Shown piece by piece: positions 1 to 12,730 of a stretch of DNA of 64,000 bases (positions within the stretch are counted from its first letter, which is position 1; each line of letters begins with the position of its first letter). Source of the stretch: Polytrichum commune (taxonomy: Eukaryota > Streptophyta > Polytrichopsida > Polytrichales > Polytrichaceae). The notes beneath the pieces were generated by a model, which did not search any database, was not told the origin of the DNA, and was given only the letters and a program-made list of their open reading frames with translations. The stretch spans positions 21,423,666 through 21,487,665 of the forward strand of contig OX485807.1 of NCBI GenBank assembly GCA_950295325.1, read 5' to 3'. The translations under genes were made by a program, and so were the position numbers.

Positions 1-3000
1 AGGGTAGTTAGCTACACTTGAAGACCATGATAGTGATTACACTAAATATACCAAGTAGTGAGTGTGAGAAATTAGTGAACGTGATACAAGTTTCTTTTAC
101 ACGATGAATTAGTGTTACCAAAAAGATTTAGGAAGCATTGTTCATCTTGGCACTTGGCACTATTCAATGAAAGTACTGGTACTTGGCATGAAAGTATCGG
201 CACTTGGCATTGTTCATTGACAAGCATGTGGCACGCATTGATCACAAGCATGCTCTAATTCTACAATATGGCGAATGAGCACAAACTTTACCATAGTCAT
301 GAATTTAGTGTCACTAACTAGCAACTTCAACCCTTGGTAACTTTAGGTGTGGCTAGATTGTGTGTGTGACTTGAATTAGCACCATCCTCACTGATTGGTA
401 TAGTTAGTGTAGTGACTTACTAGTTATCAAATGGCATGTTGACACATGACAAGGCAAGGTGAGTTTAATGATGTTCATATGTGAATAGAAGTAGTAACCC
501 ATGAGAGTATATATGTGGTTATAAATATGAGAGTATATTGCATGCTCATATTTATAACCACATATATGCAAAGAATTCCCTAACAACTAGAGAGTGTCCA
601 AATTGGACAAGCAATAGTTGCAAATTCTTAAAATCCACTCAAGAGCTGGTTGCCTCCCGAAAGACCAAAGAGATCAGTGCTCTATATTTGTCTTGTGTGG
701 GGTCAATCTTGTAGACTTCTAAATTACAAGACACATCTTTCAATTCTTTGGTACCTTGGCATGCAATATAAATTGCTTCCTCTGCATGTGCACAAGAAAC
801 AGTTGAGTTTTGTCCATTGAAGAGAGGTGGACAACCTCAAAGTTGTAGCCAGGATCCGGAATGGACCATAATATTTCCTTAACTTCATCCCTGCTAGGTC
901 AGCAGTTATGAAGCCATCGCACAAAATATGAGATTTGGCTCTAGTTCAACCTCATCACATAGCTTCAGCTGGGCCAACCGTGACATGGATTTACTACTCA
1001 CCATGATGATGAACTACAAATTACATTGACCTATCAGATGGAGATTACCATCCTTTGAGCTTATATATCTCCCACCTTGAGAGCTCATGAAGAACGATTA
1101 AAGTCGCATAGATTCATGATCAGTTGAGCTACCGTGGGAGAATGATTTGGGGCAAATAATAAACATTAATTCAAGCAATCAAAACAATAAGGAAAACTTA
1201 CTGACAACAGTTAGGAAGACTAAGAAGCTTTCGGTACTCCAGACAGCACTTAACAGTGAAAGCTTATCAACTAGGGATATAGAGTCAAGTGACCACAGGA
1301 ACATTGATTCTTCAAGCACACCTGTCTATGTGGATGTTTCACAACTGATCTGGTGACTTTAAAAATATCAGACTAAGATCCCCAAGGAAAAGAATCATAA
1401 GTGGACACACCATTCTACAATGCTGCTAAAGTCTACACCTGTTTTAGTGTGGCCTACACTGATAATTATCATTGATCCACATTAATTGTCTTGCAGTCAC
1501 TGGTTGGCAACATGACACTTGCTCCTACATGACAAGTCACAAAGACCACCCTTTATTACATGGCACACCAATTTTAACGCCACACTATATCATCAGATGT
1601 TTACTGCACCAAAAGTGGGACCATTAGTGTAAAGTGAAGGAACAAGTTAGTGTAGAAAACCTGCACTTGAACCACATCAATCCATCTTTGATCAGCATGT
1701 CTAGAAGCATAGTTAGAGGCCTCATACACTCGGCAAATCATCGTTGATAATGGAGATCGTATCAACAGTTTGATATCAATTGTTGATCCCACTCCCTCAT
1801 GCACACATCCTCAGATTGGCCACACATGGCCTGCCACACATTCAGAGGACCAAGCAGACACAGCAATATCAAACAACAAACTTGTTATCACGCTGGGGAA
1901 GGGTTGAGCAGTGAATGTGTCAGCATGGGGTGGAGCCTGAAGTGAACCAACTTCTGTATGCAGAGAGTCATCCTCCCTGTCATGTTTGAAAATTACCCAC
2001 CCCTGCTTCATTTGAATGTTACAAATCACCTACAAATCACCGTAATGGCATCCCAATTAAATTAGGAAAAGAAAATATTGCATTCATCTTGAATGATCTT
2101 ACTAGTCATAAAAACACTCAGTACTTTAATTCCTACAACCAAAAATGAAGTTACTCAACAAAACCATGTGCAATAAAAACTGTGCTACATGAATCACAGG
2201 CTGTACTTACAGCACTTTGAGAACATCAATTGCATGTCCATGTGGTATTCCTTATGTGTTGTACAGATCAGGAAGAAGAGAATGAACTCGATAGAAATTT
2301 TAAAAAGCACAGAAGTGCCTATGGCCTGCCTACGGAGCACTAATTTCTACACAAGCAATGATACAGGTTGGTTGCCTCAATCTCATTATCACCTGGCATT
2401 TTGACCAATGATGATTGTTATGTTACCAGGTCTTTTCAGGAGAGATATTGAAACTTGGGATTGACATAAGGAAACTACTTACTTGCCGCTACTGTTCTAG
2501 GACTCGTTTCAACCCTGAAACAGTTCCAAACTCGTTATAAGCACTCTTTGAAAATGAGATCCCGGTTTCTGACTACATCACTCCAAGACTTGCTGAAGGT
2601 GAGTGGCTCATCTCAAGCAGAATCTTACATGCATTGTTACAAGCATTGCTGCAACGTTGATAGGTGCTGAAATAACTGCAACCTTTTTCCTTGGTAATGT
2701 CGAAACTCACAGCCCCATTTGCACCTTGAATATTTGCAACATCCAGTATAAAAGTTTGACGTTGCAAGAGACAATGCTGGCTACCTTGCAGCAATATGAC
2801 TCCAAACACTGCTTGCTTTGCTCCATGACTGTAAGAATGAAACCTGGAACAACAGATCTTATTAAAAAACTAGATTAAGAACACTAACTCACCCCTGGGT
2901 TGTTCAGTAAACAGATGCAAGGCACCCGAGGCCACCACAAGCCAAACAGATATCCAGCTTCAAATGTAGCTACATGACAGAAATAATGGAAATTTTGATC

Positions 3001-3131
3001 TGAATGAGAAGCTAAACACAGGAGCATCTTGTGTACAAGGTACTACATTATGAGAGGCATTATTAGTGATTGCTGCCATATGCCAACATAAGTGATACAT
3101 AGAGTATGCATTACCTGATGGTAAAATGCCA
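1..3131. other. intergenic sequence downstream of the Crooked-neck gene
   Basis: No coding region can be supported here. The short open frames on both strands have no recognisable motifs and no plausible splice-linked extension. The stretch just left of 3,132 is presumably the 3' untranslated region of the minus-strand Crooked-neck gene, but I see no decisive polyadenylation signal. Positions 140-240 contain irregular repeats of a TTGGCA/CTTGGCAC motif. A perfect hairpin lies at 509-567 and is listed separately. Confidence 0.5.
509..567. repeat. perfect 23-bp inverted repeat (hairpin)
   Basis: The arms at 509-531 and 545-567 are exact reverse complements over 23 bp, separated by a 13-base loop. 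The core of the stem reads ATATATGTGGTTATAAATAT. The stem is AT-rich and stops abruptly at both sides. It could be the end of a small foldback element, a cruciform-prone site or a small-RNA precursor. Nothing in the flanks separates these options. Confidence 0.7.
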
Positions 3132-6100
3132 CTAAGACTCATCATCTGAGCCCACTTTCTGCTTTTTCCATTTGTAAGCTGCTTCCAATATCCTGAGATT
3201 GGGAGCCATGCCCGTCTCCTCAGGGAAAATATAGTCTGTGTACTCCTCAAAACTGCAGAACATTTACCAAAACAAAAGTAAGAAATCTGTGCATTCCTGA
3301 TGAACTTAGCTTGTGATTTCCTCCTAACCCAGAAGGGATGCCTTGAAGTAGGATATTGGAAACCAAGGAACATGAATGGCAAGAGGTGCATACCCAGCAG
3401 GTGTTCCATCCTCTGCAGATATGGGTCGCTTTCGCTTCACTCTTCTTGGCATCTTCTTCTGGACATCTGCCACATCTCCAAACTCCCCAAAGCTCTGCTC
3501 TGTCTCCCGCCATTCCTCTAGCAACATAGCTCGTTCCTCTTTTTGATCAGGTGCTGATGTTCGCAGGCTTTCACATGCTCTTTCAAAAACACCTGAATCG
3601 AGAACGCAGCAAAATCCTTGAGTACAACATGTGTTGCCAAGTATGCATTAATTCAACTTCCCTCCAGACCAAAATCCAACTGATTAGAAGTATTGCAAAA
3701 ACTGACTAGTGATAGAAAACTTTGTAAAGTGAAGCAACTTTGAATGCTTGTCCTGATCAGATGCAAAAATGCCAGCACAATAGACAAACCTACAGCCCTG
3801 TCATTGAATACCAATAATGCAAGAGTTCATGGAAATTTTAATTTGCGTTTCAACTCACCTCGAGCTCTGAGGACCCTTTGTCGTTTCTGATCTTTTAATT
3901 TGCCTTCGTCTGGTTCCCGGTCTTCCTCTTCTGCAAGGGTCTCCTCCTCCAAGGGCATTGCTGCTTCAAACTTTGCATAACTTACCCAAACCTTCAAGTG
4001 CTTCGTGCGATCCAAAAGCCTCTCATACAGTTGGCGAGTCCGCTCATGCTCCCCTTGAGATATCTCAAACTCAATATAACCCTGATAGCAAAAAGACTCA
4101 ACTTAAGCCCCTTAACGTTATAGCAGCAGCTTGGTCCATTCCATAGAAACTTCCTATCAAACTATGCCACAGAAGTCCTTTCCCCATCCAGGCTCACGAT
4201 CTAACCCAATTTACACCATCTTTCTTATGGAAGGCCTCCTAGCTACACTTCTTGCTTCAACAAAGACATACAATGCGCTATGGAATAAAAATATTGTGCA
4301 CAGGGCTCTTTGTGAGCCAGATTGTTACATGTATATAGTGAGTGCGTGGAAGGTATTGTACATGCAAGGGATATCCAAGCATGTCCTGCCACGAGAAATA
4401 TAAAAGTCAATAATTCTGTGGAATAAATAAATTTTCATACCTTCCAAAGCAACTCAGGCATGTCAAGAACAGGCTGAGCAATGGCTATCTCAAAAATTGA
4501 CCGGCCCCTGTCTGTCTCTTTTAAGGATTTCTCCAGCTCCGCAAACTTGCTCCATGCATAGCAGTTGGCTGGTGCCCATTCGAGGTACTTCTCATACAGA
4601 GTTCGACACCGATTAATGTTCCCAAGTTGCAATTCAATCTCAATGTAAGTCTTGAATATCTGCAACAGTCCCATAGACAACATGAGGCCACTCCAGCAGA
4701 AAAGAATGCAGCCCACCACCACAAAACAAAGAGCAATTGGAAAGCCATCAAAGGCTTTTAGTATGTCTTGGGAGGCAGAGCTGGATGGATGATCCACTTC
4801 AATCTTCAATATCACTGTCACCCATTGTATCAAACATGCGTTGAAGTTTGCATAAGCAGCCAGGTCCCTGGACTTGACGATTTTTGAGGGCAGAGAAACT
4901 ATCAACCAGCCTTCATATGTGAAATGAGTGACACACAAAACATGAAATACCTGCTCACACATGTAAATGTTCTTTGGAATCTAACCTTATCTTTTGCAGC
5001 TCTGCCAATAGCACTGCCAAGAATTTGCCTCGCAGCTTTGAGGTCCTTTTGTCGAATCTCAAATTGAGCTGCCATGATCCAGATCTTTGCAAATGTGAAC
5101 TTTGAATGCGGAATGGTATTCAAACAAGCCCTGTCACAATCCTCAAAAATATCAGAAATGATCAGTCATTCAATGCCTATGATATTCTCTTAGAATATAA
5201 ACCAGCACATTGGCATCGCGTAATCCATGCTTGTACTGGCTTCCAATGCTTATACAACAAGTATTTACAATAATGGATACACTGCTAAACACATGTGTGT
5301 AATGTAGTACCTGTAAACCTCTCTTGTCCTCTCGTAATCCTGTGCCTCAAGCTCCTCATATAATGCATAATTAATCCTGAAACCAGAATGCAAATCAAAC
5401 GAGGAAAAGTTCAGCAACAAGCATGCATGCAAGCCTTACATGATCAACAAAGTTAGAGAGATGGGCCTAAGCCAGACCTCTTCATAACCTATCAGAAATG
5501 AAGAGACCTTGCACACTGGTGACAAGCTACCTCTACTTCAGATTCTTTGAAGGCTTGTGGTGAGCCCAGAAATTTAAAAACATTGCACATCATCAGAAGT
5601 AACTACAACAGAAAAGCAACTTTTAACTCATACCACAGATAGATATAGCGTTGCCAATATCGCTTCTGTTCTGCGGGAGGTATATTGGCGATGGCCCTTT
5701 CATATATATCACGCACTTTTTCCTTTTCACCAACACTTTCCTCCAGCCGAGCATAATCAAACCATGAATCATAATTCAATGGATTCTTCTTCACCTCTTC
5801 CTCGTACTGAAATCTTCGTTTTCCCACAATAACGTCCTCAATACCTTCCCTGTCACCATACTGCTTCTCAAATTGCACAAACTTCCTGTACAGGTCTTCA
5901 GCCTGACCTTTAGGGATATGGTCAAGCGCATACTTGTAGATTACCCGAGCTCGCTCTAACTCCTTAAATCTCTCTTCAAATTGAGCAAATGCAACAAAGA
6001 GCTCCTCTGTTTGTCCATCTTCACCCAATTGCTCAATGGCACGTTCATAGCACCGCCTGGCATTCTCAACTGAACCATTCTTTACCTCAAATTTTGCATA

Positions 6101-7482
6101 TCTTATCCATGCTTTTACTGTAGGGTGACACTGTACATATCTGCATCAGAACCCACATTAAAGGTCAAAATTTTAGGGTAGGGTAGAAGCAGTGGCCCCA
6201 ATTCCATAACCTACTTTCTCCAAAGTGGGGAACTATGTACATCAACATGAACACTAATTATATTAGTCTAAGGTCTAAAAGCACAGCTCATTGGTTGAAA
6301 GAAACAGTCCACTTTGGGGGGGAGGCTATGTCACCACTTTGGGTGGCAAAGGAATCTTGACTTTCATTGATCAAATCTTAATCACACAATGTTGAAATTT
6401 GATGAACTTGAGTGCATTAGCCTCTTGATGGATTACTAATGCATAGAAAATTTTCATGAAATATTTAATACATGTTAACGGTCTCCAGAGCTCAAAGTGC
6501 CCATTATATGCGCTTCTACCTTAGAGGAGGCAGGTAACCCAAGAGACCCACACCCAGCACTTCAAATTAAAGAAGACTCTACAACTGATTGAGTGATAGT
6601 CCTGCTCAGTCCAGGACCAATATCCATTGAAGGACCAGGAACAAAAGATATTTAAAGCTTGGAATTTCCACATATAAAACCCTGATATTTGATGTAACAG
6701 TATATACCAGCTCTGATTGCCAAGCCAATGAGAATTTCAATCTTATTAAAGCAATGATGCACAGGTTGAAAACCCTATACTCACCTGTCATAGATTTTCC
6801 TAGCTCTATCAACTTCATTATATCGCAGCTCGAACCGAATATAAGCAGCCCATCCATGATGATCTGGTTCCCAAACCATCCATCTCTCAAAAATTTGCCG
6901 CGCACCAGGTACATTACCAAGCATGTCCTCCATATGAATATACTTGTACCAGAGCTGGTCGATTCGTGGCAGCAGCGAGACGGCACGGTCCCACACATTT
7001 CGGGCATGATTGATAAACTTGTGCTTCATCTCCATCTCTGTATACTTCAACCACAAAGTGGTATTGCGATAGTCTACCTCTAGAGCACGTTCCCATATCG
7101 ACCTCGCGCGCGCAAAATCTCTCTGGCTCTCTTCCCATTGTGCATACTTCACCCAAATGCTGGCGTTCCATCTCAACCTCCGAATCAGGTCCTCGTATTC
7201 TTTGCGCTTTCGCAACCGGTACTCTGCAAGCTCCTCAGAGTCAGTGATTTTCTGCTTAGGAGGTCTGATTTCAGCTTCCTGACGTTCCCTCGCTTCCCTC
7301 AGAATCTGCTCCGCAGTAATTTGCACCGGTGCTGGGGTTTTGTTCTTCACCCGAGTCGGCCGAGGCAACTTCACCTCGGTCTCCTTCCTGGTGAGGAACC
7401 CTAGGGCGGGGTCCGCCTCCTTATTGTTCGCCGGCTCCTTATACTGAGCTATCTCTTTATCCATCTTTCTCACCCTTTGCAA
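3132..7482 (-). CDS. CRNKL1: Crooked-neck-like pre-mRNA splicing factor (CLF1/Syf3 family)
   Basis: This is a HAT-repeat scaffold of the Prp19/NineTeen complex, which joins the spliceosome in the nucleus during catalytic activation. On the minus strand I place eight exons: 7482-6785, 6140-5634, 5376-5311, 5130-4986, 4659-4441, 4081-3859, 3592-3394 and 3252-3132. All junctions are GT-AG. The joined frame is 2,178 nt, giving 725 aa, close to the roughly 700 aa usual for plants. The N-terminus has the family signature [20 protein letters not shown], followed by many HAT units of the W-x-x-Y-A-x-x-E type (for example [11 protein letters not shown]). The C-terminal tail is basic and ends [11 protein letters not shown]. 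An in-frame ATG at 7464 would remove six residues, and the sequence does not decide between the starts. Tandem telo-boxes lie about 210 bp upstream. The gene is divergent from VPS35. Confidence 0.95.
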
Positions 7483-7690
7483 ACACGCTCCTCTGTTTTG
7501 AGTTAAGGATCAAACAAAACCAAAAAGAGGCGCCAACACATAGAAAATAAAATTAACGGCTACAGAATCTCCTTCACGCTAACAAAAACGTGCAGAAAAT
7601 GAAGTGATTCTGAGGCCGGTGTCTTCGCTTCGGAACCTGGTGCGCATCCTTGTGCTACCAAAACCCCATGGCTGAGGAAAAACAAATAAT

Positions 7691-7704
7691 TAGGGTTTAG
7701 GGTT
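7691..7704. promoter_or_regulatory. tandem telo-box upstream of the Crooked-neck gene
   Basis: TAGGGTTTAGGGTT reads AACCCTAAACCCTA on the sense strand of the minus-strand gene, about 210 bp from its ATG. Telo-boxes (AAACCCTA) are established promoter elements of plant translation and housekeeping genes. Function here is inferred from position. Confidence 0.6.
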
Positions 7705-7709
7705 CCGGT

Positions 7710-10700
7710 GCCCCGGGGCTTCTGTTCCAACTTCGGAGGAGACGACGATCCTCACCCAGGCTCGGAGGTGAAGTTTCTCAGCCTTTCATGGGAACTATAT
7801 GGGAACCATCTGGGGAACTTTGGGAACCCAACATCAAAACTTTCAGTTGTGTCAAGGGGCGCTTTAGATGGGGTCCACAGTCCAAGAACATAAGGAACAA
7901 TTTGAAGCAATTTGAGGGAAATCGAACCCTTGAACTGGATTCTTCCTTGGATCCTACCTTCCAAAATGGTTCTCCAAAACTTGAGTTTTCCTTTGAGTTC
8001 AGTTCTTGGTTTGGATCAGTAGTGTTTTCCTTAATAAATGATGTCATGCATGATACATCTCACTTTGCCTCTTCTTGGTCTTGGACCTCATCTAAGGCCT
8101 TCAATCCAATTACACCTTTCGGTTAACATGATTGCTCCATTTTGTTGGACCCCTCCCCCTTGGACCTTCATCTAAAGTGTTCCTAAGTGAGGTCCAAGAT
8201 GACCTAATTCGGTTGCTTAGGTGGGATTACGTTGGGGCCCAAGACCGAACGAACTCCCAAATCGAACTATCTTATTTGTCAAAAGAACATTTTTGGACCC
8301 AGTGAATTCACACCATGGTCGGGGTGTGAGGTATGAAGAAACGACGTGGTGCTAATGTGGCATCACTTTCCTATTAAATCTCAACGGTCTCAACTTTAAA
8401 ATTTGCGCTCCTTGGTTGAGAAATCAATTGTCAAGCTTGGGTTCCATCTTCAATAAGAAAACTAGGTCCATTTGAGGGGCGATTTGGACCCCAAGTTTCT
8501 TGGACTTAGATTCAAATCCTAAGGTAAATTGATCCTTCTCTCAGTGAGATGCTTATAGACAATGCTTACCCCTAGTTTCATAACGTTAGCTTGTTCTTAT
8601 CTTTTATTTAAGTTAAGTGATACCATGGTACCTTTACCATGTCAACATTAATTAAATTACTTTTAAGAAAATCAAATTTTTGGAAGTTTTGTTTTTGAAA
8701 TCACAAGAATTGGTATGGGAAACTTTAATTTCCTTTGAATTTGGGATTTTCAAATCCAAAAAGAAATAGTATAGTCAGTCATCAATTATAAATAGCTAAA
8801 TGGTAAAGGTACTATGGGAGTGGTCCTGATTTATGTTGGATTGGAAACACGTCATGCCATGTGGCCTAGTGAAAAGTGGGTGGTTGAATTGAACAATGCA
8901 GCTTGAGATAATTGTATTCTTGACCATGCAACCCATGTTCACCCATGATGAATTGCAATCAATATTATCATTGTATATTAATTTTTTGCAATACAACATC
9001 ACACATTTACCAATTATTTATATAAACTCAACATCATTATAGCTAAAAGATTGGAAGATGCACAATGGCAACATTAAGTACAAGTGATTGCGTTGAGGGA
9101 AATCACTTTGTGCTAAAAGTTGGGGCCACGTGAATATTCTTAAAGACCATGTGAGCTGCACCACTACACCTATCTACATATACTCCCAACTACAAAACCC
9201 AACCTAATTTGCAACCCCTGCCAAACAAACAATGATCAAATGAATTTTGTGAATTTAAACATTTATAGAGTATAGGCACCCATAACCAAACACTTGAGAG
9301 ATTATACACTAGGTTTGGAGAAGCACAAGGTGATGCGAATTTTTTCTATGTGGAAAGATAGAATTAAGGAGGATTGCAATTTTTTGGTAATATACTTTCC
9401 TCTAATTAAGATTCTTGTGAAATTGATGAAGCTAAAAATTGGCCTGAACATATTATTAATGTCTAGAGTCTACCACACTACTCATTTATACCACCCATTC
9501 CTCCTCGCTTTAGCACTAAAAACCAAGACATGTGTCATGTCATAATTGGTTCCACCCTGATCGAAATTGAATCTTAGCTTGATTAAAATTGAGTCCCAAC
9601 CTGATCAAAAATATGATACCATGTACATTGTTGAAGGGGCTCTAATTGGGAATAGGCACCTCTATTATACATAAATTACATATGTTGTTATTTACGTGAT
9701 CTCAATGGCATTGCCCTCATACTATAATCAACAATCAAAGTAATATACTTGATGATAAAAACATGTTGAATATGATCAGTAATATATGATAACTTTCACT
9801 TGTGTGGTACATAAGTGTTTGTATTTGTAATTCTACCCTATGGGGCCATATTTGAAAATCATGTCCAAAAACACATCTCATGCTACTCAATGTTGATGAT
9901 ACCATTATATTTTATTTTGCTAAAGAAAGAACCCAAGGGTCTTGCGAAAGTGCTCTTGGTACCAGAAGAATAAGAAGAAGAATTGTGGTCTCCGAAGGAG
10001 GCTGGAGTGAATAGAATGTTTGTTCGTAGAACATCCTTGGCCACGCCTTATGGACAATGATGTTAGATGTGAAACTACTTCACCCCTTGTAGGGGATTAG
10101 ACACTACATTTAACAATTAATAATCATTAACAATAATTAGTGGCATGTGACCGTCATTAGTAGAGATCATCCAATAACGTAGTACCACTTAAGAGAGTAA
10201 GTTATGGTGGATATTGATACCTTTACAAAGCCTCCATAAAGAAAACTCACATTGTGCCCCAATCAAATACAAAGGAGATACAAAACTTTTGAAATGCCTT
10301 TGAATGAAGAATGAGAACATGTTCTTGAATATTTACGGAGGAAACATGCCAAGCACTTTAAATTGTTGAGCAAGGGACTAGGATGAAGACATGATGTGGC
10401 TCTATGGTAGTTTTCTTTTGTGTGAGAGAACTCATGGAGAGAGAGCCTCACAACATCCTTATTAGAATTGTTTATTGGCTTTGTCTGTAGGACAGAGGCT
10501 ATGCATCAACTTCTTCGTTTCAAGAGCAAATTTCCTAACCACTTTGCGTTCACACTTGGACGTTACTTGTTCTTGTTATTTTTGGTCCACTTTATTTAAT
10601 GTGGATGTTAACTATAATTACATATGTATATGTGTGTGTGTGTATATATATATATAATTTCTCCCTAAAATGCATTGAAAGAAATCTAGTTAACTATAGT

Positions 10701-12580
10701 TATTTCGGCAGTTCTTGATTGTTTATTTTAAATTTTTTGGGTGATATCAAAATCCTTGACCTGCATTTGAGAAGAAGGTGCACAAAATCCAAGAAAGGTT
10801 TGGTATAGTAAATAGCAATGGATTGGCATGAGCAAAGTGGACAACTATACTTGTAGTTTTTCATAATAAAGGACAGAGCCTCACGGTTCTACCGTTTTCT
10901 TGTTTTGAAAACGAATCTTACCATCTAAGCATTTTAGTCAAGGTAGTGGTTTGATAGTATTCCCCCAATTGATCTCCACTACTGTAGAGATCTAATTCTA
11001 CAACACATCTTCTAAATGTTGCTCTATATTATGGGACTCTATGCTTTTTCTTTTCTTCTTGGATATCATTTGTGGAAGTAATAAGTAGTAATTACTTCAA
11101 CAAATGTAAATTTTCCTACTAAAACTTAAGTCATTAGCAATAGCTTCCCTCTTTTGAGTGAAAAACATGTTGAAAGGGACCAAACACACGTATGATTGTC
11201 AATCATAGGGTTTTGGTTACTGATTGTCCCAAAAATTGCAACAAAAACTTATGATTGATAGCCAATATAAATGATTTATGAATATCTTGCCATAGCAACA
11301 ATGGACAAGTCAAAATTGATGGTTATAATGGACAAGTCATAAGGGATAGTTCTAATGAGCAAGATTTGTTTTGTTAACTCACATCATGAAGTTTTCCCTA
11401 ACCACATGGTTCAAGTGCAAACCTATGAATGCAAAAATGCAAATGACAAATCCTCCTAGAAAAAAATTGCTCTCTTGCAAGATGTTGTTGTGTGTTGTTT
11501 TTCATGCTTGTTACAAGCAATCATTTAGAAAGTCGGTGAAAGTTCACCCACAAGTGGCGCTTCCACCTCATGATTCATATGATTAAATGAACACAGTGGA
11601 AGATTAGTTTTTCCTCCACTTTTATAGTTCCATTTGAAAGACATCACCCCTATAGCCTTGCAAAGAACAAAATGCATTGACTACTTGACTTAATATGGTG
11701 TTGTAATTTGCATGCTATGTCAATCGTGTTGGTCTTCATGACTTGTTATGTCAAATGGCATTTGCTCATGTTGATTGCAAGACAATTAACATGGGTTGAT
11801 AATGAATAGTGTGGGCCACTCCAAATAAGATGTTTAGTGTATTAAATTTATTGTGCAGTGGAACCACCAAAAGTAGATGCAATGACATGCACCACTTGGA
11901 AACGCATGACAAGGCCAGGAGATGGGGTTTCCCAAGATAAAAAGGCCTCATGGACCTCCTTAGAAAGAAATATGGTTGATGGCAAAGGCCCATAAGTGAT
12001 TAGCAAGCTACACAACACTTGGAAAATTTGCCTTCGTATCATCAAAATTTGGTGATCACTCATACATCATCTCATCTTGCCAACGCCAATATCTTGTTGA
12101 GTCAAATATACACAAATTCAAAGATTTAAGAAAACTGCTTTCTCACACAAATGTTTGAAATTTCAAGAAACATTAAACTTGTCAAGATATTGTTTTTAAA
12201 TGAATATGTTTTGGACACATTGGTGCCAACACAATGATTTTTGATTTAGCGATTAATTACCAAATTACGATTCCAAAAATAAGAATGAAATATTTTGTGT
12301 TTTCCTTCATGTTTCTCATGGATGAAATTGCCAAAACATCCCCAAAATCATATAAAATAGATGTAATTGCCAAAGTTATGGTGAATATGGCCACATTTGA
12401 ACGAAACTATGTATTATCATCCATATGTGGCTTCATCACTCCAACGCTCTCTTGGGATTTTGAAAAAGAAATCACTGGTGCCGAATTGCCAGCCATGTGT
12501 ACCAAAAACAAGAACAAAGTGTGGGTGGTCATAGGGTCGTCTACCTGAGCGCAGTTGGAGGTGCCCCTTGTCACACACAG
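7710..12580. other. intergenic region between the divergent Crooked-neck and VPS35 genes
   Basis: About 4.9 kb is AT-rich with no supportable gene. A 112-codon open frame at 7,788-8,126 and a 104-codon frame at 12,234-12,548 have no recognisable domain and no codon pattern I trust. The only clear structure is a TG/TA microsatellite near 10,630. I see no convincing transposon ends. Confidence 0.5.
10630..10656. repeat. (TG)n-(TA)n compound microsatellite
   Basis: A run of TG dinucleotides passes directly into TA dinucleotides. It is a simple repeat in intergenic DNA with no sign of function. Confidence 0.9.
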
Positions 12581-12587
12581 AATTCCT

Positions 12588-12669
12588 AAACCCTAATAAC
12601 TCCCCTTCGCCATCGCCAAGGTTCTCTCTCTCTCTCTACTCTCCTCTTCCTTCCTCTCTCTCTCTCATC
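12588..12669 (+). promoter_or_regulatory. telo-box and pyrimidine-rich leader of VPS35
   Basis: AAACCCTA lies at 12,588-12,595, about 135 bp before the chosen ATG. It is followed by a CT-rich tract (about 12,621-12,669) typical of plant core promoters and 5' leaders. The transcription start probably lies between or just before these motifs, which is inference from position. Confidence 0.5.
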
Positions 12670-12730
12670 TTCGTCGCTTAACTTGAAATACTCGACGATT
12701 TCCAAGCGATCGCAAGCAGCAGCAGGCAAG

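Noticed and set aside
2960-3409. A 149-codon minus-strand frame over the last Crooked-neck exons
   Set aside because: It reads through a clear intron in a different frame. The spliced exons at 3,592-3,394 and 3,252-3,132 give the conserved protein.
7788-8126. A 112-codon plus-strand frame near the Crooked-neck promoter
   Set aside because: The peptide has no domain features, starts in short internal repeats (GGGAACC-type), and lacks splice-linked continuation.
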